Source: Batillaria attramentaria (lineage: Eukaryota > Mollusca > Gastropoda > Batillariidae). Taken from it: 64,000 bases of DNA. Both the position numbers and the translations under genes were made by a program. This document shows, one piece after another, positions 33,185 through 44,334 of the stretch. The notes under the pieces were generated by a model that ran no database searches, was not told the DNA's origin, and was given only the letters and a program-made list of their open reading frames with translations. Within the stretch, counting starts at the first letter, position 1. Each line of letters starts with the position of its first letter. The DNA lies in assembly GCA_018292915.2 (NCBI GenBank), contig JACVVK020000218.1, positions 117,001-181,000 of the forward strand, read 5' to 3'.

Positions 33185-33192
33185 GCTTGGCC

Positions 33193-34657
33193 CAACCCTG
33201 TTCCAGGTCCGTCGATAACTCTAGGCCTCTGCGACGACGGCCAAGTCGGACTAACCGAGACCGAGCCGAGCTAAGTGATACTTAAGAAGGAAAAAACAAA
33301 AATACTCGGTGACAAGGAAAGTGGACAGCTGCGAACAACTTTGAGGTCCCCGTGTTATTTCACAATGTGTACAGAAGGGCAACACGCATTTTTCGTGGTA
33401 GAGCACAAAGATGCCACGAAAAATGCATGCATGCTGCGGGTCTGTGTATGCACGGGGGACAACTCATGCAGGAAATAATCTCGAAACAAGCTGAGAATGT
33501 ACTGTGCTGGCGAATGCGACAGTTTTCAACGCTTCTGTGCATACTGTGAAATAACACGGGGACCTCAAAACTGTCCACTTTCCTTGTCACCGAGTAGTTT
33601 TGTTTTTTTCCTTCTTTTCCTTCTTTCACGCGGCGGGGCTGATTTCGCCAAGCTTGCCCACCCCTTTTGCTCTTTCTTCACTCTTATTTCTGCCTCCCTC
33701 GGTCCATTCACCTGTCTTTTGTTCTCTTAAAATCTCCTCCGGGGGGGAGGTCAGTAAGCGGGTGTCTGCTGACCCTTGGTCCAGTGAGACATCTGAGGGT
33801 CGTTTCTGAAGGCCGACTTCACTGGATTCCCCCCACCTGGTCTTCAGCCTGGCGGGCTTTGTTCGCAGCGCCCTGCTGGTGCTGCTGAACACCTGTCATG
33901 TTGAAGACCTCCACAACGCACCCGTCTCTGGTGCGTTGTTTTCCCAAACCGCCTCACGGCGGGGAGGTTTCGTGTTGGAGCGGTCTGTTCTCCAACTGCC
34001 TCCCAGGCATGTTGTCTTCATTGGCAACTGAGGAATTTTCCTTCCTACCTCTCAGTCTATCCCTCACCAGCCCATTCACCTCTATCTTTCTCTTTAAAAC
34101 CTCCCGAATTTAGCCGCTCTGTCCTTCCTCTCTTCTCTCAGCTGATTTCTAAGTTCGGCCCTTTCATCTATATTTCTTCTTTTTAACTCCTCACTCACGT
34201 CTGCACTACCAGTGGCTAGGAATAAGTGATGTTGGGCATAGGCTGCGAACTGGTTTATTGCGCCTAGGAGATGATAAGTTGCAATATTTGCTGTATATGC
34301 CCTTAGTATTTATCTTTGTTTTACCTAGTTGTAATTGTCATTTGTTTTCTACGCTTTTTTTGTAACGGGGAGTTCGAGAAATTAGCATGAAGGTGCAGCG
34401 TCTCCTGCATGTCCTAGGTTTATATTGCCCCGTAGACCAGTTTGCATCCTTTGTCCACCGTTACATTTTTGTTTTTTTCATGTAGTGCAGGAACACTCAG
34501 CCGCGAATTAGTCTTTGTGGCTTGCGCGGCTTTAAGCCCTAAAAACTCACTCACTCACTCCTTCTTTGGTATCACTTAGCTCGGCTCGGTCTCGGTTAGC
34601 CCGACTTGACCGTCGTCGCAGGAGCCTAGAGTCATCGACGGACCCGGAACAGGGTTG
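33193..34657. mobile_element. Fold-back DNA element with 8-bp target duplication, split by a retroposon
   Basis: The 8-bp gcttggcc flanks both ends (33185-33192 and 34658-34665). Termini are caaccctgttcc and its complement. The left arm (33193-33372) pairs with the right arm, which is broken into 33531-33617 and 34568-34657 by the retroposon insertion. Without the insert the element is about 524 bp, with two arms of roughly 180 bp around a 158-bp loop. The duplication length fits hAT- or P-like transposition. No transposase is present. Confidence 0.88.
33627..34558 (+). mobile_element. 932-bp retroposon, complete copy
   Basis: Flanked by the 9-bp duplication tccttcttt (33618-33626 and 34559-34567), inside the right arm of the fold-back element. 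The 5' end matches copy 1 at 6029. The 3' end carries agccgcgaattagtctttgt, ggcttgcgcggc (a hairpin with gccgcg/cgcggc stem), aagccctaaaaa and a (ctca)n tail. No long open frame, so it is non-autonomous; it may be a LINE 5' UTR joined to a 3' UTR by internal deletion. Confidence 0.87.
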
Positions 34658-34667
34658 GCTTGGCCTT

Positions 34668-35606
34668 GACGCACTGACGGAATATGACGTATACCACGTG
34701 TCGGGTAATAATGGGTCATGGCTGCTCTACACCTGGGTTGAGTTTTTTTCTGTCACGTCTTCTGTCCAACTAACCGACTAAAAGATTGTTTCAAGAAGAC
34801 AACTAAAATGACAAAAACTGGACAGTTTGATTGGACTCGATCTTGCAACCTTCTGGTCTTGGGTCCAGTAGACGCGGGTTCAGCTACGTCACAGGAAGGC
34901 AAAATGTTTCTCAAGTCTTCAACAGACAACACCAGCATTCACCAACAGATCATAATCAGACGTCGCTCTACAGTATATGTCACATGTTTTACAGGCGTAA
35001 CGGTAAGGACACAAAATGACCGTGGGGTCATGTTTGAAGTTTGTTTGAGGTACCCTGTTTGGCAAGTGTGTTAGGCTGTAGTGATTTTTGTTGTCATGTT
35101 GTCATGAAAAAGCGTGATTTTCGTGATTTTTGTGTTATGTAGGTCAAGGTGCATGGCAGGCGGCCACAAGAAGAGGCAAGCTGCCAGTGAAGCTGGGACT
35201 TTTTGCACAGAGGTCGGACACAAGGTAGGCAAGCAGAGTTGTGTGAAGTGCCTTTCCGGCCTAAAGAGAAAGTAGACGTGCATTACTCTAGTGAGGTCTG
35301 AACGGAAAGGAGACATTCAATTTTTTTAAACCCCTGTCAGGTACGTGCCCTTGAATGGTCTGTTCATGGTAGTAATTGTTTCTAGATTGAAGCGTTTTTA
35401 GGGGTGACTATGATGCCTAAAGCTAACAGGGAATATATAGGCGTTTTGAGACCCTGTGTATTTGTGTCCTTCGCCCTACAGCAGTACAGGACAAATGCAC
35501 GTCTGACGTCATGAGAACTATCCGTGTCGTTTGCATAACACTAGGCGGTAACAGAGAATCAGTTTAAGTTTGTCTCTCACAGAAAGTTTCTCTGATTCCG
35601 GTTGGG
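34668..35606. other. Anonymous sequence
   Basis: Nothing recognisable. Confidence 0.4.
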
Positions 35607-35732
35607 AATGGTTGGGGGGTGGGGGGTGGTGGTGGTGGGGGTGGGTGGTGGTGGTGGTGGGGGGTGGTGGTGGTGGTGGGGGGGGGGGGGTGGTGGTGGT
35701 GGGTGTGGGTGGTGGTGGTGGGTGTGGGGGTG
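35607..35732. repeat. (GGT)n/(G)n G-rich tract
   Basis: Over 120 bp of ggtggt, gggtgggtgg and long G runs on the plus strand. Strong G-quadruplex potential. Confidence 0.95.
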
Positions 35733-37308
35733 GTCATGCAGCTGAAGCCAAGTACAGTCTAGACTGTGCAAGATGACATGACGTAGGTAGACATTGTACT
35801 TACAGTCAACCCTCCGTATTTGGTAACCGAAGTATTGACACTCACGGAAACAACTACTGTAGAAACTCCCCCCCCCCCACTCCCCCTGTTTCCATAGTGA
35901 CAGGGGCTGTCTGACAAAGTAACCCACAGTAAAGGGAAGTAAATGCGCCGGAATAGGAAGGGGTCGTGGGGGTGATTTTCACTTGTCTTGCCAGAATTGA
36001 AAGCAGCGGATACGAGAGTCGTTTCTTGATGGTTTTAGACACAGAGGTACACACATCGGATCTTCTCTCTCACTGTGTAACAGTCCGCCAAGCAGTTAAC
36101 AGCCACGGGCAACACTACTCACAACTCCTTATCAAGGGTCCTCACCACTCACCAGTCCTCATCATTATCTCTGTCGAGTTCAGAAATCTTTAACTGTCGT
36201 GTGTTAGTCAGGCCAGAAGTGTTTCTGGAAGCAGACGCGTCTATCAGGCAGACGGTCGAGCAGCCTAGCTGTCTGAAACTGTGGATAGTATTTGGTATGT
36301 CTGACAGCGTGGGCATTTCTTGTAAGCATGGCTAATAGACCAGTCTACTCGGCTAATAGACCAGTCCACTCGGCTAATAAAACAGTTTCCGCATAAAGCG
36401 GGCGAATGACGTTCACGGCAACACGTTAAATGTTTGTACGGAAATTCAAATGATATCGACCATACTGCACATATCTCATTATCATTGTGAATGTGACAGA
36501 TATCTCATTATCTGTCACATTCACACACTTTCCGCCTGCACCTTGCGTGTTAAAACAAATCCTGTGGGTTAGCTGATGCTTGGTTTTATCGTCACAAACA
36601 CCGTATCAGCGTATAACAGCACGAAGGGGCGCATGTCTTACTGAACTGCACAGGTTGAATGCTTTCTGCATCCTTTACGCGTCCGGAAACAAACACAGAT
36701 TTTGCGCTACATGATGGAAGGCACATTTCTTTACTAACTTCACAATTTCCACACGTTTCTTGACGAATGACGTCATTTAAAGCGTCACGACATGCTGACG
36801 TAACTCAGGAAGGGGACGGAAACGCCAGAAAGAAAAGTCCCACCCCCGCAGTCTTGGGAATGACTTACTTCACAAGTAATGGATAGGGACGTGTGGAAAT
36901 CCCCTGACAAATTCTCCACGACAGACCCAAGCTACAGCTAATGACACGCGTGAGAGGTCGTGTACAGCTTCAGCAGGCTGCACGTGCACTGGGGACTGTT
37001 ACAAATGTTACCCAGGGCTGCATTCGGATAAAAGTGTTACCCTGGTCTAACCGAGTCAACAGTCCCACGGGACTGCAATATACATGGGCGTTCAAGTTGA
37101 TCAGACAGATCTGGATGTTCTGAAGGACGAGTGGCCACAACATATGTGTGATTTTCACCTGACGATGTGCCACATTTTCCACTCTCGTCTGGGAACCTAG
37201 TACCCGAAATTTGTCGGCTACTTCTGTTCATACACGATTAGGGTATGAGGTTGTGAACTGTGCAGCTTCTAAAGGCGCCGAGTTAACGCCTGCAAGTCAA
37301 CAGAACAA
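35733..37308. other. Anonymous sequence with a 17-bp palindrome
   Basis: Holds poly-C at 35866-35879, a 22-bp repeat (ggctaatagaccagtctact, at 36330-36375) and a hairpin at 36486-36525. A CRE palindrome lies at 36768-36775. No gene recognised. Confidence 0.45.
36486..36525. other. 17-bp perfect inverted repeat (hairpin)
   Basis: tgtgaatgtgacagata, six-base loop tctcat, then the exact complement. Could extrude as a cruciform. The isolated position gives no hint of function. Confidence 0.9.
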
Positions 37309-38477
37309 GAGATATCTGAGTTCCATGTAGCAGTGGTAAGAGATATCTGAGTTCCATGTGGCAGTGGTAAGAGATATCTGAGTTCATGTAGCAGTGGTAA
37401 GAGATATCTGAGTTCCATGTAGCAGTGGTAAGAGATATCTGAGTTCCATGTGGGAGTGGTAAGAGATATCTGAGTTCATGTAGCAGTGGTAAGAGATATC
37501 TGAGTTCCATGTGGCAGTGGTAAGAGATATCCGAGTTCCATGTAGCAGTGGTAAGAGATATCTGAGTTCCATGTGGCAGTGGTAAGAGATATCTGAGTTC
37601 CATGTGGCAGTGGTAAGAGATATCTGAGTTCATGTAGCAGTGGTAAGAGATATCTGAGTTCCATGTGGCAGTGGTAAGAGATATCTGAGTTCCATGTGGC
37701 AGTGGTAAGAGATATCTGAGTTCATGTAGCAGTGGTAAGAGATATCTGAGTTCATGTAGCAGTGGTAAGAGATATCTGAGTTCCATGTAGCAGTGGTAAG
37801 AGATATCTGAGTTCCATGTAGCAGTGATAAGAGATATCTGAGTTCCATGTAGCGGTGGTAAGAGATATCTGAGTTCCATGTGGCAGTGGTAAGAGATATC
37901 TGAGTTCCATGTGGCAGTGGTAAGAGATATCTGAGTTCCATGTGGCAGTGGTAAGAGATATCTGAGTTCCATGTAGCAATGGTAAGAGATATCTGAGTTC
38001 TATGTAGCAGTGGTAAGAGATATCTGAGTTCCATGTAGCAGTGGTAAGAGATATCTGAGTTCCATGTGGCAGTGGTAAGAGATATCTGAGTTCCATGTAG
38101 CGGTGGTAAGAGATATCTGAGTTCCATGTAGCGGTGGTAAGAGATATCTGAGTTCCATGTGGCAGTGGTAAGAGATATATGAGTTCCATGTGGCAGTGGT
38201 AAGAGATATCTGAGTTCCATGTGGCAGTGGTAAGAGATATATGAGTTCCATGTGGCAGTGGTAAGAGATATCTGAGTTCCATGTAGCAGTGGTAAGAGAT
38301 ATCTGAGTTCCATGTGGCAGTGGTAAGAGATATCTGAGTTCCATATAGCAGTGGTAAGAGATATCTGAGTTCCATGTGGCAGTGGTAAGAGATATCTGAG
38401 TTCCATGTAGCAGTGGTAAGAGATATCTGAGTTCCATGTGGCAGTGGTAAGAGATATCTGAGTTCCATGTAGCAGTG
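37309..38477. repeat. 31-bp minisatellite, ~38 copies
   Basis: Units gagatatctgagttccatgt plus ggcagtggtaa; occasional 30-bp units lack one C. Each has an EcoRV-type gatatc. All three minus frames are open over long spans, giving nested frames of up to 299 codons that are artefacts. Confidence 0.96.
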
Positions 38478-38823
38478 CAAGTGGGAAAGTCCATCGCAAT
38501 GGACGACTTCACTCTGAGGCCAATGCTCCGTCCCCTTACTTTGTCGTGTACTGGCAAAACACAGTACGTCTATAACGTCATTGTATGGAAGTGGGGTGAG
38601 TTCAAGATGAAAGAGAATGACGTCATGGTGTTTTTCCTCAAATGACGTCAACGGACCTACTGCTTTCTTTCAATGTTTTCAGCCATTATGGAACTACAGG
38701 TGCTTCCTGACCCAATGTGCTCGATGATATTTCACCAGGGTGAACGGCCATTTCAGTCTTGAGTTTACTAAAGATGATTATGTGTCTCGTCATGTCTTTG
38801 TCACCCCGGTCACTACTACACTC
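38478..38823. other. Anonymous sequence with two CRE palindromes
   Basis: tgacgtca at 38618-38625 and 38643-38650. No gene recognised. Confidence 0.45.
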
Positions 38824-38833
38824 AACTTGTGGA

Positions 38834-38905
38834 GTGAGTGAGTGAGTGAGTGAGTTTTTGAGGCTTAACGCCGCGCAAGCCACAAAGACTAATTCGCGGC
38901 TAATG
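38834..38905 (-). mobile_element. Retroposon 3' hairpin tail with CACT-type tail
   Basis: Flanked by aacttgtgga at 38824-38833 and 38906-38915 (10-bp target duplication). The plus strand shows (gtga)n, tttttgaggcttaacgccg, cgcaagccacaaagactaat and tcgcggct. It begins, in minus orientation, at the base of the hairpin, as the copies at 12981 and 27772 do. Confidence 0.88.
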
Positions 38906-38915
38906 AACTTGTGGA

Positions 38916-39623
38916 CGGTTGATGCTAGCAATAGTTTGTATTGAACATTCGCTACAACAGCGGGCCTAACATTGTCTCAGGACTGAATGAATTATCTGAT
39001 AACAATGATATTACGTATAGCATTATTTTTAACAAACACATAGACAGAAGCAGCCCTTCCATAACATAACTGTGTCACGTGGTCATACAGACCAATCATC
39101 TCGCCCCCTCACAGCGCATGTCACCCCAACAGCCACGGCCCGCTACTCTAATTTCTCTCCCACCAGAGGGCAGCACAGATCAGCGGGGATGGATTGGGAA
39201 GATGCAGATTGTTGCATGATTTTCTCTACTGCTTTTCTGTCCACAGTGCAGCAGCTGATGACGCCGTGGATTAGACAACAAGTATGGCCGATCAATGTTA
39301 TTTTTTTCATTTCACACTCAGTCTCTACTTATCATCCCTGTAGTACTCAACCGCGTACAAATAAATGATTATACAGCACTCGGCTTATAAATGAAGCCTC
39401 CCTAGGTAAGTACATTTTACATATAAAGCAAACATGAATAGAATCTGAATTTAAAAACCAAACGAAAGCAACTGGGCTTGCCAGAGATGACGCACTTCAT
39501 ACTGTACCCTCGGGAGAAGAAACAGGTCAAGCTTTACGTGCACAAGTAATAAATAGATACGTGAACTGAGACAACCGTAACAGTCCGGGAGCCTGTGGTT
39601 AATGTCCTACTCCCAAGGGCGCC
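38916..39623. other. Anonymous sequence
   Basis: Nothing recognisable. Confidence 0.4.
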
Positions 39624-40371
39624 CACTGGTACTGTACCGACAACACGTGCAGCACATTGGAAATGTACAGACAACACGTGCAGCACGTTGGACTGTACCG
39701 ACAACACGTGCAACACACTGGTACTGTACCGACAACACGTGCAGCACACTGGTACTGTACCGACAACACGTGCAGCACACTGGTAAGCTTACTGTACCGA
39801 CAATACGTGCAGCACACTAGTCCTGTACCGACAACACGTGCAGCACGCTGGAACTGTACCGACAACACGTGCAGCACATTGGAAATGTACCGACAACACG
39901 TGCAGCACGCTGGACTGTACCGACAACACGTGCAGCACATTGGAAATGTACCGACAACACGTGCAGCACATTGGAAATGTACCGACAACACGTGCAGCAC
40001 ACTGGTCCTGTACCGACAACACGTGCAGCACACTGGACTTGTACCGACAACACGTGCAGCACACTGGTACTGTACCGACAACACGTGCAGCACACTGGAC
40101 TTGTACCGACAACACGTGCAGCACACTGGTACTGTACCGACAACACGTGCAGCACATTGGAAATGTACCTACAACACGTGCAGCACGCTGGAACTGTACC
40201 GACAACACGTGCAGCACATTGGAAATGTACCGACAACACGTGCAGCACGCTGGACTGTACCGACAACACGTGCAGCACACTGGTCCTTTACCGACAACAC
40301 GTGCAGCACACTGGTCCTGTACCGACAACACGTGCAGCACACTGGTCCTGCACCGACAACACGTGCAACAC
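39624..40371. repeat. 31-bp minisatellite with an E-box per unit, ~24 copies
   Basis: Units gtaccgacaacacgtgcagc plus a variable acactggtact, acattggaaat or acgctgga ending. Nearly every unit keeps cacgtg, the canonical E-box. Frames are open on both strands in several phases and do not represent genes. Confidence 0.95.
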
Positions 40372-40451
40372 AAGTGGGTCATCACGCAAGGCCGATTGTG
40401 CTTTGTGATGTGACCACATTACACAGCACTGCGTAGCAACAGCCCCAAATT

Positions 40452-40551
<100 letters not shown>

Positions 40552-40744
40552 ACAAAAAACACAGTTTCATCCATAATACCACTTGGGAACAGAGCTTCGA
40601 TTTTTCTATAATCCTGGCATCCTGGCAATTGTGTATAGTGGGCGATGTGCTCATGATGATGTCTGATACACCATAGTCACCATTACTTCTATATACACAC
40701 GCTTCTCTCTGTCAGTACATTACAAACGTCAAATTACGTTAATA

Positions 40745-40763
40745 TGTGTGTGTGTGTGTGTGT

Positions 40764-40823
<60 letters not shown>

Positions 40824-40853
40824 TGTGGTGTGTGTGTGTTGTGTGTGTGTGTG

Positions 40854-40889
<36 letters not shown>

Positions 40890-40914
40890 CACGTGTGTGT
40901 GTGTGTGTGTGTGT

Positions 40915-40952
<38 letters not shown>

Positions 40953-40955
40953 CAC

Positions 40956-41010
<55 letters not shown>

Positions 41011-41032
41011 CACGGTGTGTGTGTGTGTGTGT
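40745..41032. repeat. Long interrupted (TG)n
   Basis: Nearly 290 bp of TG with interruptions (gtgccacg, gtgag, ttg). The longest microsatellite in the window and a candidate Z-DNA region. Confidence 0.97.
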
Positions 41033-41073
41033 ACATGTACTTTTGACACAGAAAGTGTTACATAATTATAGGA

Positions 41074-41241
41074 CGGTGGGTGGGTGTTTCGGAGTTTAAC
41101 GTCCTTTTCCCACCACGTATGGGACAAAGACGGGACAAGGAAAATAAAGCCAGCACAAATATATGGCTCCAGCCGGGACTCGAACTCACGACCCGAGGAT
41201 TGTAAGTCCAACGCTCTACCATTCGGTCATCCCGGCTCCCC
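41074..41241 (-). mobile_element. tRNA-derived SINE, full length
   Basis: Flanked by acataattatagga at 41060-41073 and 41242-41255 (14-bp target duplication). In minus orientation: a tRNA-like head with A box (tgaccgaatgg-like) and B box (gagttcgagtccc), a body with atatttgtgctggc, and a 3' tail ggacgttaaactccgaaaca ending in cacccacc. Pol III promoter boxes, tail and target duplication together define a SINE mobilised by a partner LINE. Confidence 0.93.
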
Positions 41242-41255
41242 ACATAATTATAGGA

Positions 41256-41918
41256 ATCATCGTGATGCTGACACCGAGAGATGAACTGTGACGCATGAGT
41301 GCACACGAACTTACGATCGATTCCCCGCACTATTTACTTTTTACCAGTTCAATTTGTTTCCATCGCCAGCTAAGATTTCCGAAGAGCCCTTCAGCTTGTA
41401 GTGTCCCCCACACAATGTGACGTGTCTTGTCAGAAATGGACAGTCAATATTCCAAATAATGCAGGTAGCGTTTTCAGCCAGCCCTGACATCTTCCTGCCA
41501 TTTCTATCATTTACTCGGCACATACGCTTTTCAGAGCGTGATGTTTTAGACATCGTCTGAAAGGAATATCGACACGCGAGAAACACAGGCAATTCAAAAA
41601 TGAATACAAGATTAGTGTCCCAGAAAAAAATAGGCACACTGTGGTGAAGGGCTGTCGCGTGTGGGCACGCATAGTCATCTTTTTCCAGATACAGAAATTG
41701 CGGGGCAGCGTAATGTAGTGAAGGACGTGGAGAAGCGGGATGTTGATCTTCCCATACACAGAGCGTCACTACAAGCGACCAATCATCCACCGGCCCAGGT
41801 CAACACAATCACCACGCATGTCATTGTTGGCAAGCGGATGGTGAACACTTAATTATGGGATTACACCCAGCTAATGACCCCTTTCAATGATGCCACCCTG
41901 CCCGCGAGTAGGATGGAC
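41256..41918. other. Anonymous sequence
   Basis: One 149-codon minus frame (41790-41341) has no recognisable domain and is not called a gene. Confidence 0.4.
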
Positions 41919-42166
41919 CCCCCCCCCCCCCTCTCTCTCTCTCTCTCTCACGGCATTCGCGGTTGTCTTTTTTTTTTTTTTTTTTGATTTTGTGAATGCT
42001 GTTTCCATCAAACATGTCGTCCTTGAGCAGCTGGCTTGAGATTTGAGATGACATCATCATCATCATCATCATCGTCATCATCGTTGTCGTGGTCGTCAAA
42101 CAAACAAGAGGGTACAAACAAAAGACAAACAGCAAACAAACAAAGACAAACAAACAATTACAACGA

Positions 42167-42205
<39 letters not shown>
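41919..42205. repeat. Cluster of simple repeats
   Basis: Poly-C plus (CT)n at 41919-41949, poly-T at 41969-41985, (ATC)n at about 42052-42088, A-rich caaa units at 42096-42150, (GA)n at 42172-42205. Confidence 0.93.
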
Positions 42206-42208
<3 letters not shown>

Positions 42209-43860
42209 GAGGTTTAAAAAAACTGATAATATTGTGGGCTCGCAAGGGAAGATCAAATTACCACAAGAGGGACCTCGTTATGACCAAAATCATTTTCTGT
42301 CACGTGACCACACTAACACAAACAGACTTGTGGCGACCCCGGAGTATGTTAGCGATAACCCCGCCATGTCAACGTCACAATTTTAACCCAATTTCCACGA
42401 ACAAAGTAAATTTGAAAACCCTATGAGTACTTAGGCTGTCTAACTGTACGGCTCTAATTGAAGGCTGTACAATAATATCGTATGACATTCGTCCGAATTA
42501 ACAAACTTGTTAGTGTTAATTTACTGACTTTGTAACCCGGGTACCGGCGATAAAGCGAGCCAGGTTTCTGAAGCGAGACACAAGCAATATTTCACATGAG
42601 ACGTAATTCAAACCGACGTTCATTAAAAGATAACATTTACGTCAAGACCGGTTTGAGTTAGGTTGTGGTTATGTTGAACTACTGACCTCACGATAATCTA
42701 CTGGTTCTCCTAGGCAGGCACTCACACTTGACGAAAGAAAACACAACAATAACAACACCAGCCAAACAAACCCAACAACAACAACAACAACAACAACAAT
42801 CAAAACCACCACCACCACCACTAGAAAACCGGCCGAATCCCTGTTTAAGCACAAACTGTACGTTGCCATAATTTCAAGGTCCGTTCTAATTCCATATCTA
42901 TATTTACTGACAGACTTTTTGCGATCAGAATCAAATGGCTGACTACTTTTACCCAATGTGCATTTACCTTCTCCGGTGAAGTATATCCAAATAAAACATC
43001 GGTACATATCCAAATAAAATATCCAAATAAAACATCGTACATGAGCTTCAGCTTATTTCTAGTTTCCCTGCCAAATGACAGCAACCTTCTTCACTCAAAG
43101 AAAAAGTCTTCTGTATAATCCGCACCATCACAAAAGTTACAACTATGTGTTTTTAATCCCCATCTTAATGAGATGGACAGACATCTAAGAAAGAATATTT
43201 GCAGGGGTAAATATCATGAAGATTCTTCCAAAGTAGTAATCTTAATCTTGTTTCTGTGGTAGAGTCCTGTGCTAGCGTCCAGTGGGGTTTTTTGCTTACA
43301 TTTAATCCAAACTTTGTTACTCAAAGTGCGGTCACCCAAAGATCAGCCAGTACACAGTTTGTAATAGAAGTGAATAGTTGGTGGCATCACACGTATCACA
43401 CTAACGTTAGGATCCTGGGATCTGTCTGTACAGTCGCGAGACTCACGTGCTCAAAGAGCTGTGCAGAAAGCCTTGTATTCCAACAGACGTGCTGGTTTAT
43501 ACCCTACTTTCTGGCAAACCTGCTCAAACATTGTAAATTAGACCATACGTCTCTAATGCTGCACACTTGGGCTTCTGCCCAGTCCTTTAGAAATAAGGTT
43601 TTACCTCTGTATATTATACGACGGTTATTCCATAAGATTTCGCCTTTCAGCTGACCTGAAACTCCACGGTGTGGAAATAACACTGATTTACTATCCACTG
43701 TCCTCAGTATGATGAGTGTCTTCCGTAGATGGATTACAATGATAACGATCCTCAGCGCAAGCCTGCAAAAACACTAAGCAACAATAGTAATACAACAATA
43801 CCAACACCACAGAAAAAAACAACTCAAATAATAAAACCCCACAAATAAACCTACATAATT
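42206..43860. other. Anonymous sequence
   Basis: (AAC)n and (CCA)n triplets at about 42775-42823, and a short duplication with atccaaataaaacatcg at 42985-43040. No gene recognised. Confidence 0.45.
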
Positions 43861-43862
43861 AC

Positions 43863-43988
43863 CCCCCCCCCCACCCCCCCCCAAAAAAAAAAAAAAAAAA
43901 AGAAGAAAAAAGAAAGAAAAAAAGAACAAAAACAAAACAAAACAAACAAACAAACAAAAAACAACCCAAACAACAACAACAAAACAAA

Positions 43989-44030
<42 letters not shown>

Positions 44031-44066
44031 ACAACAACAAACAAACAAAACAAAAAAAAAAAAAAC
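43863..44066. repeat. C run, A run and (AAC)n tract
   Basis: Poly-C then poly-A then AAAC and AAC units. Produces spurious Phe/Val/Cys-rich frames on the minus strand. Confidence 0.95.
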
Positions 44067-44163
44067 CACAACCATCCAGAACATCAGTTGTTTTGCGAAT
44101 GACAGCCTCATGGACCACTTTTCCCGATAGTCTTCACACAAAGACTTATTATCTTACAGAAAT

Positions 44164-44212
44164 CAAACAAACCAACAAACAAACAAACAAACAAACAAAC
44201 AAACAAACAAAA
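44164..44212. repeat. (AAAC)n microsatellite
   Basis: About 12 units of caaa. Confidence 0.95.
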
Positions 44213-44334
44213 CCAATTATAGAATAAATTTCAAGCACCAAAATGACCTTTAAACTACAACCATTACATTTACAATACGTCCATTGTACGGTATGACTCG
44301 AGTGTAGAAAGACTGGGACGCTGATCTCTTATAC

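Noticed and set aside
40729..41211. 160-codon His/Thr-rich minus frame
   Set aside because: Product of the TG tract plus part of a SINE.
41341..41790. 149-codon minus frame as a gene
   Set aside because: No recognisable domain, no repeat-free homology cue and no splice context; similar lengths arise by chance in the window.
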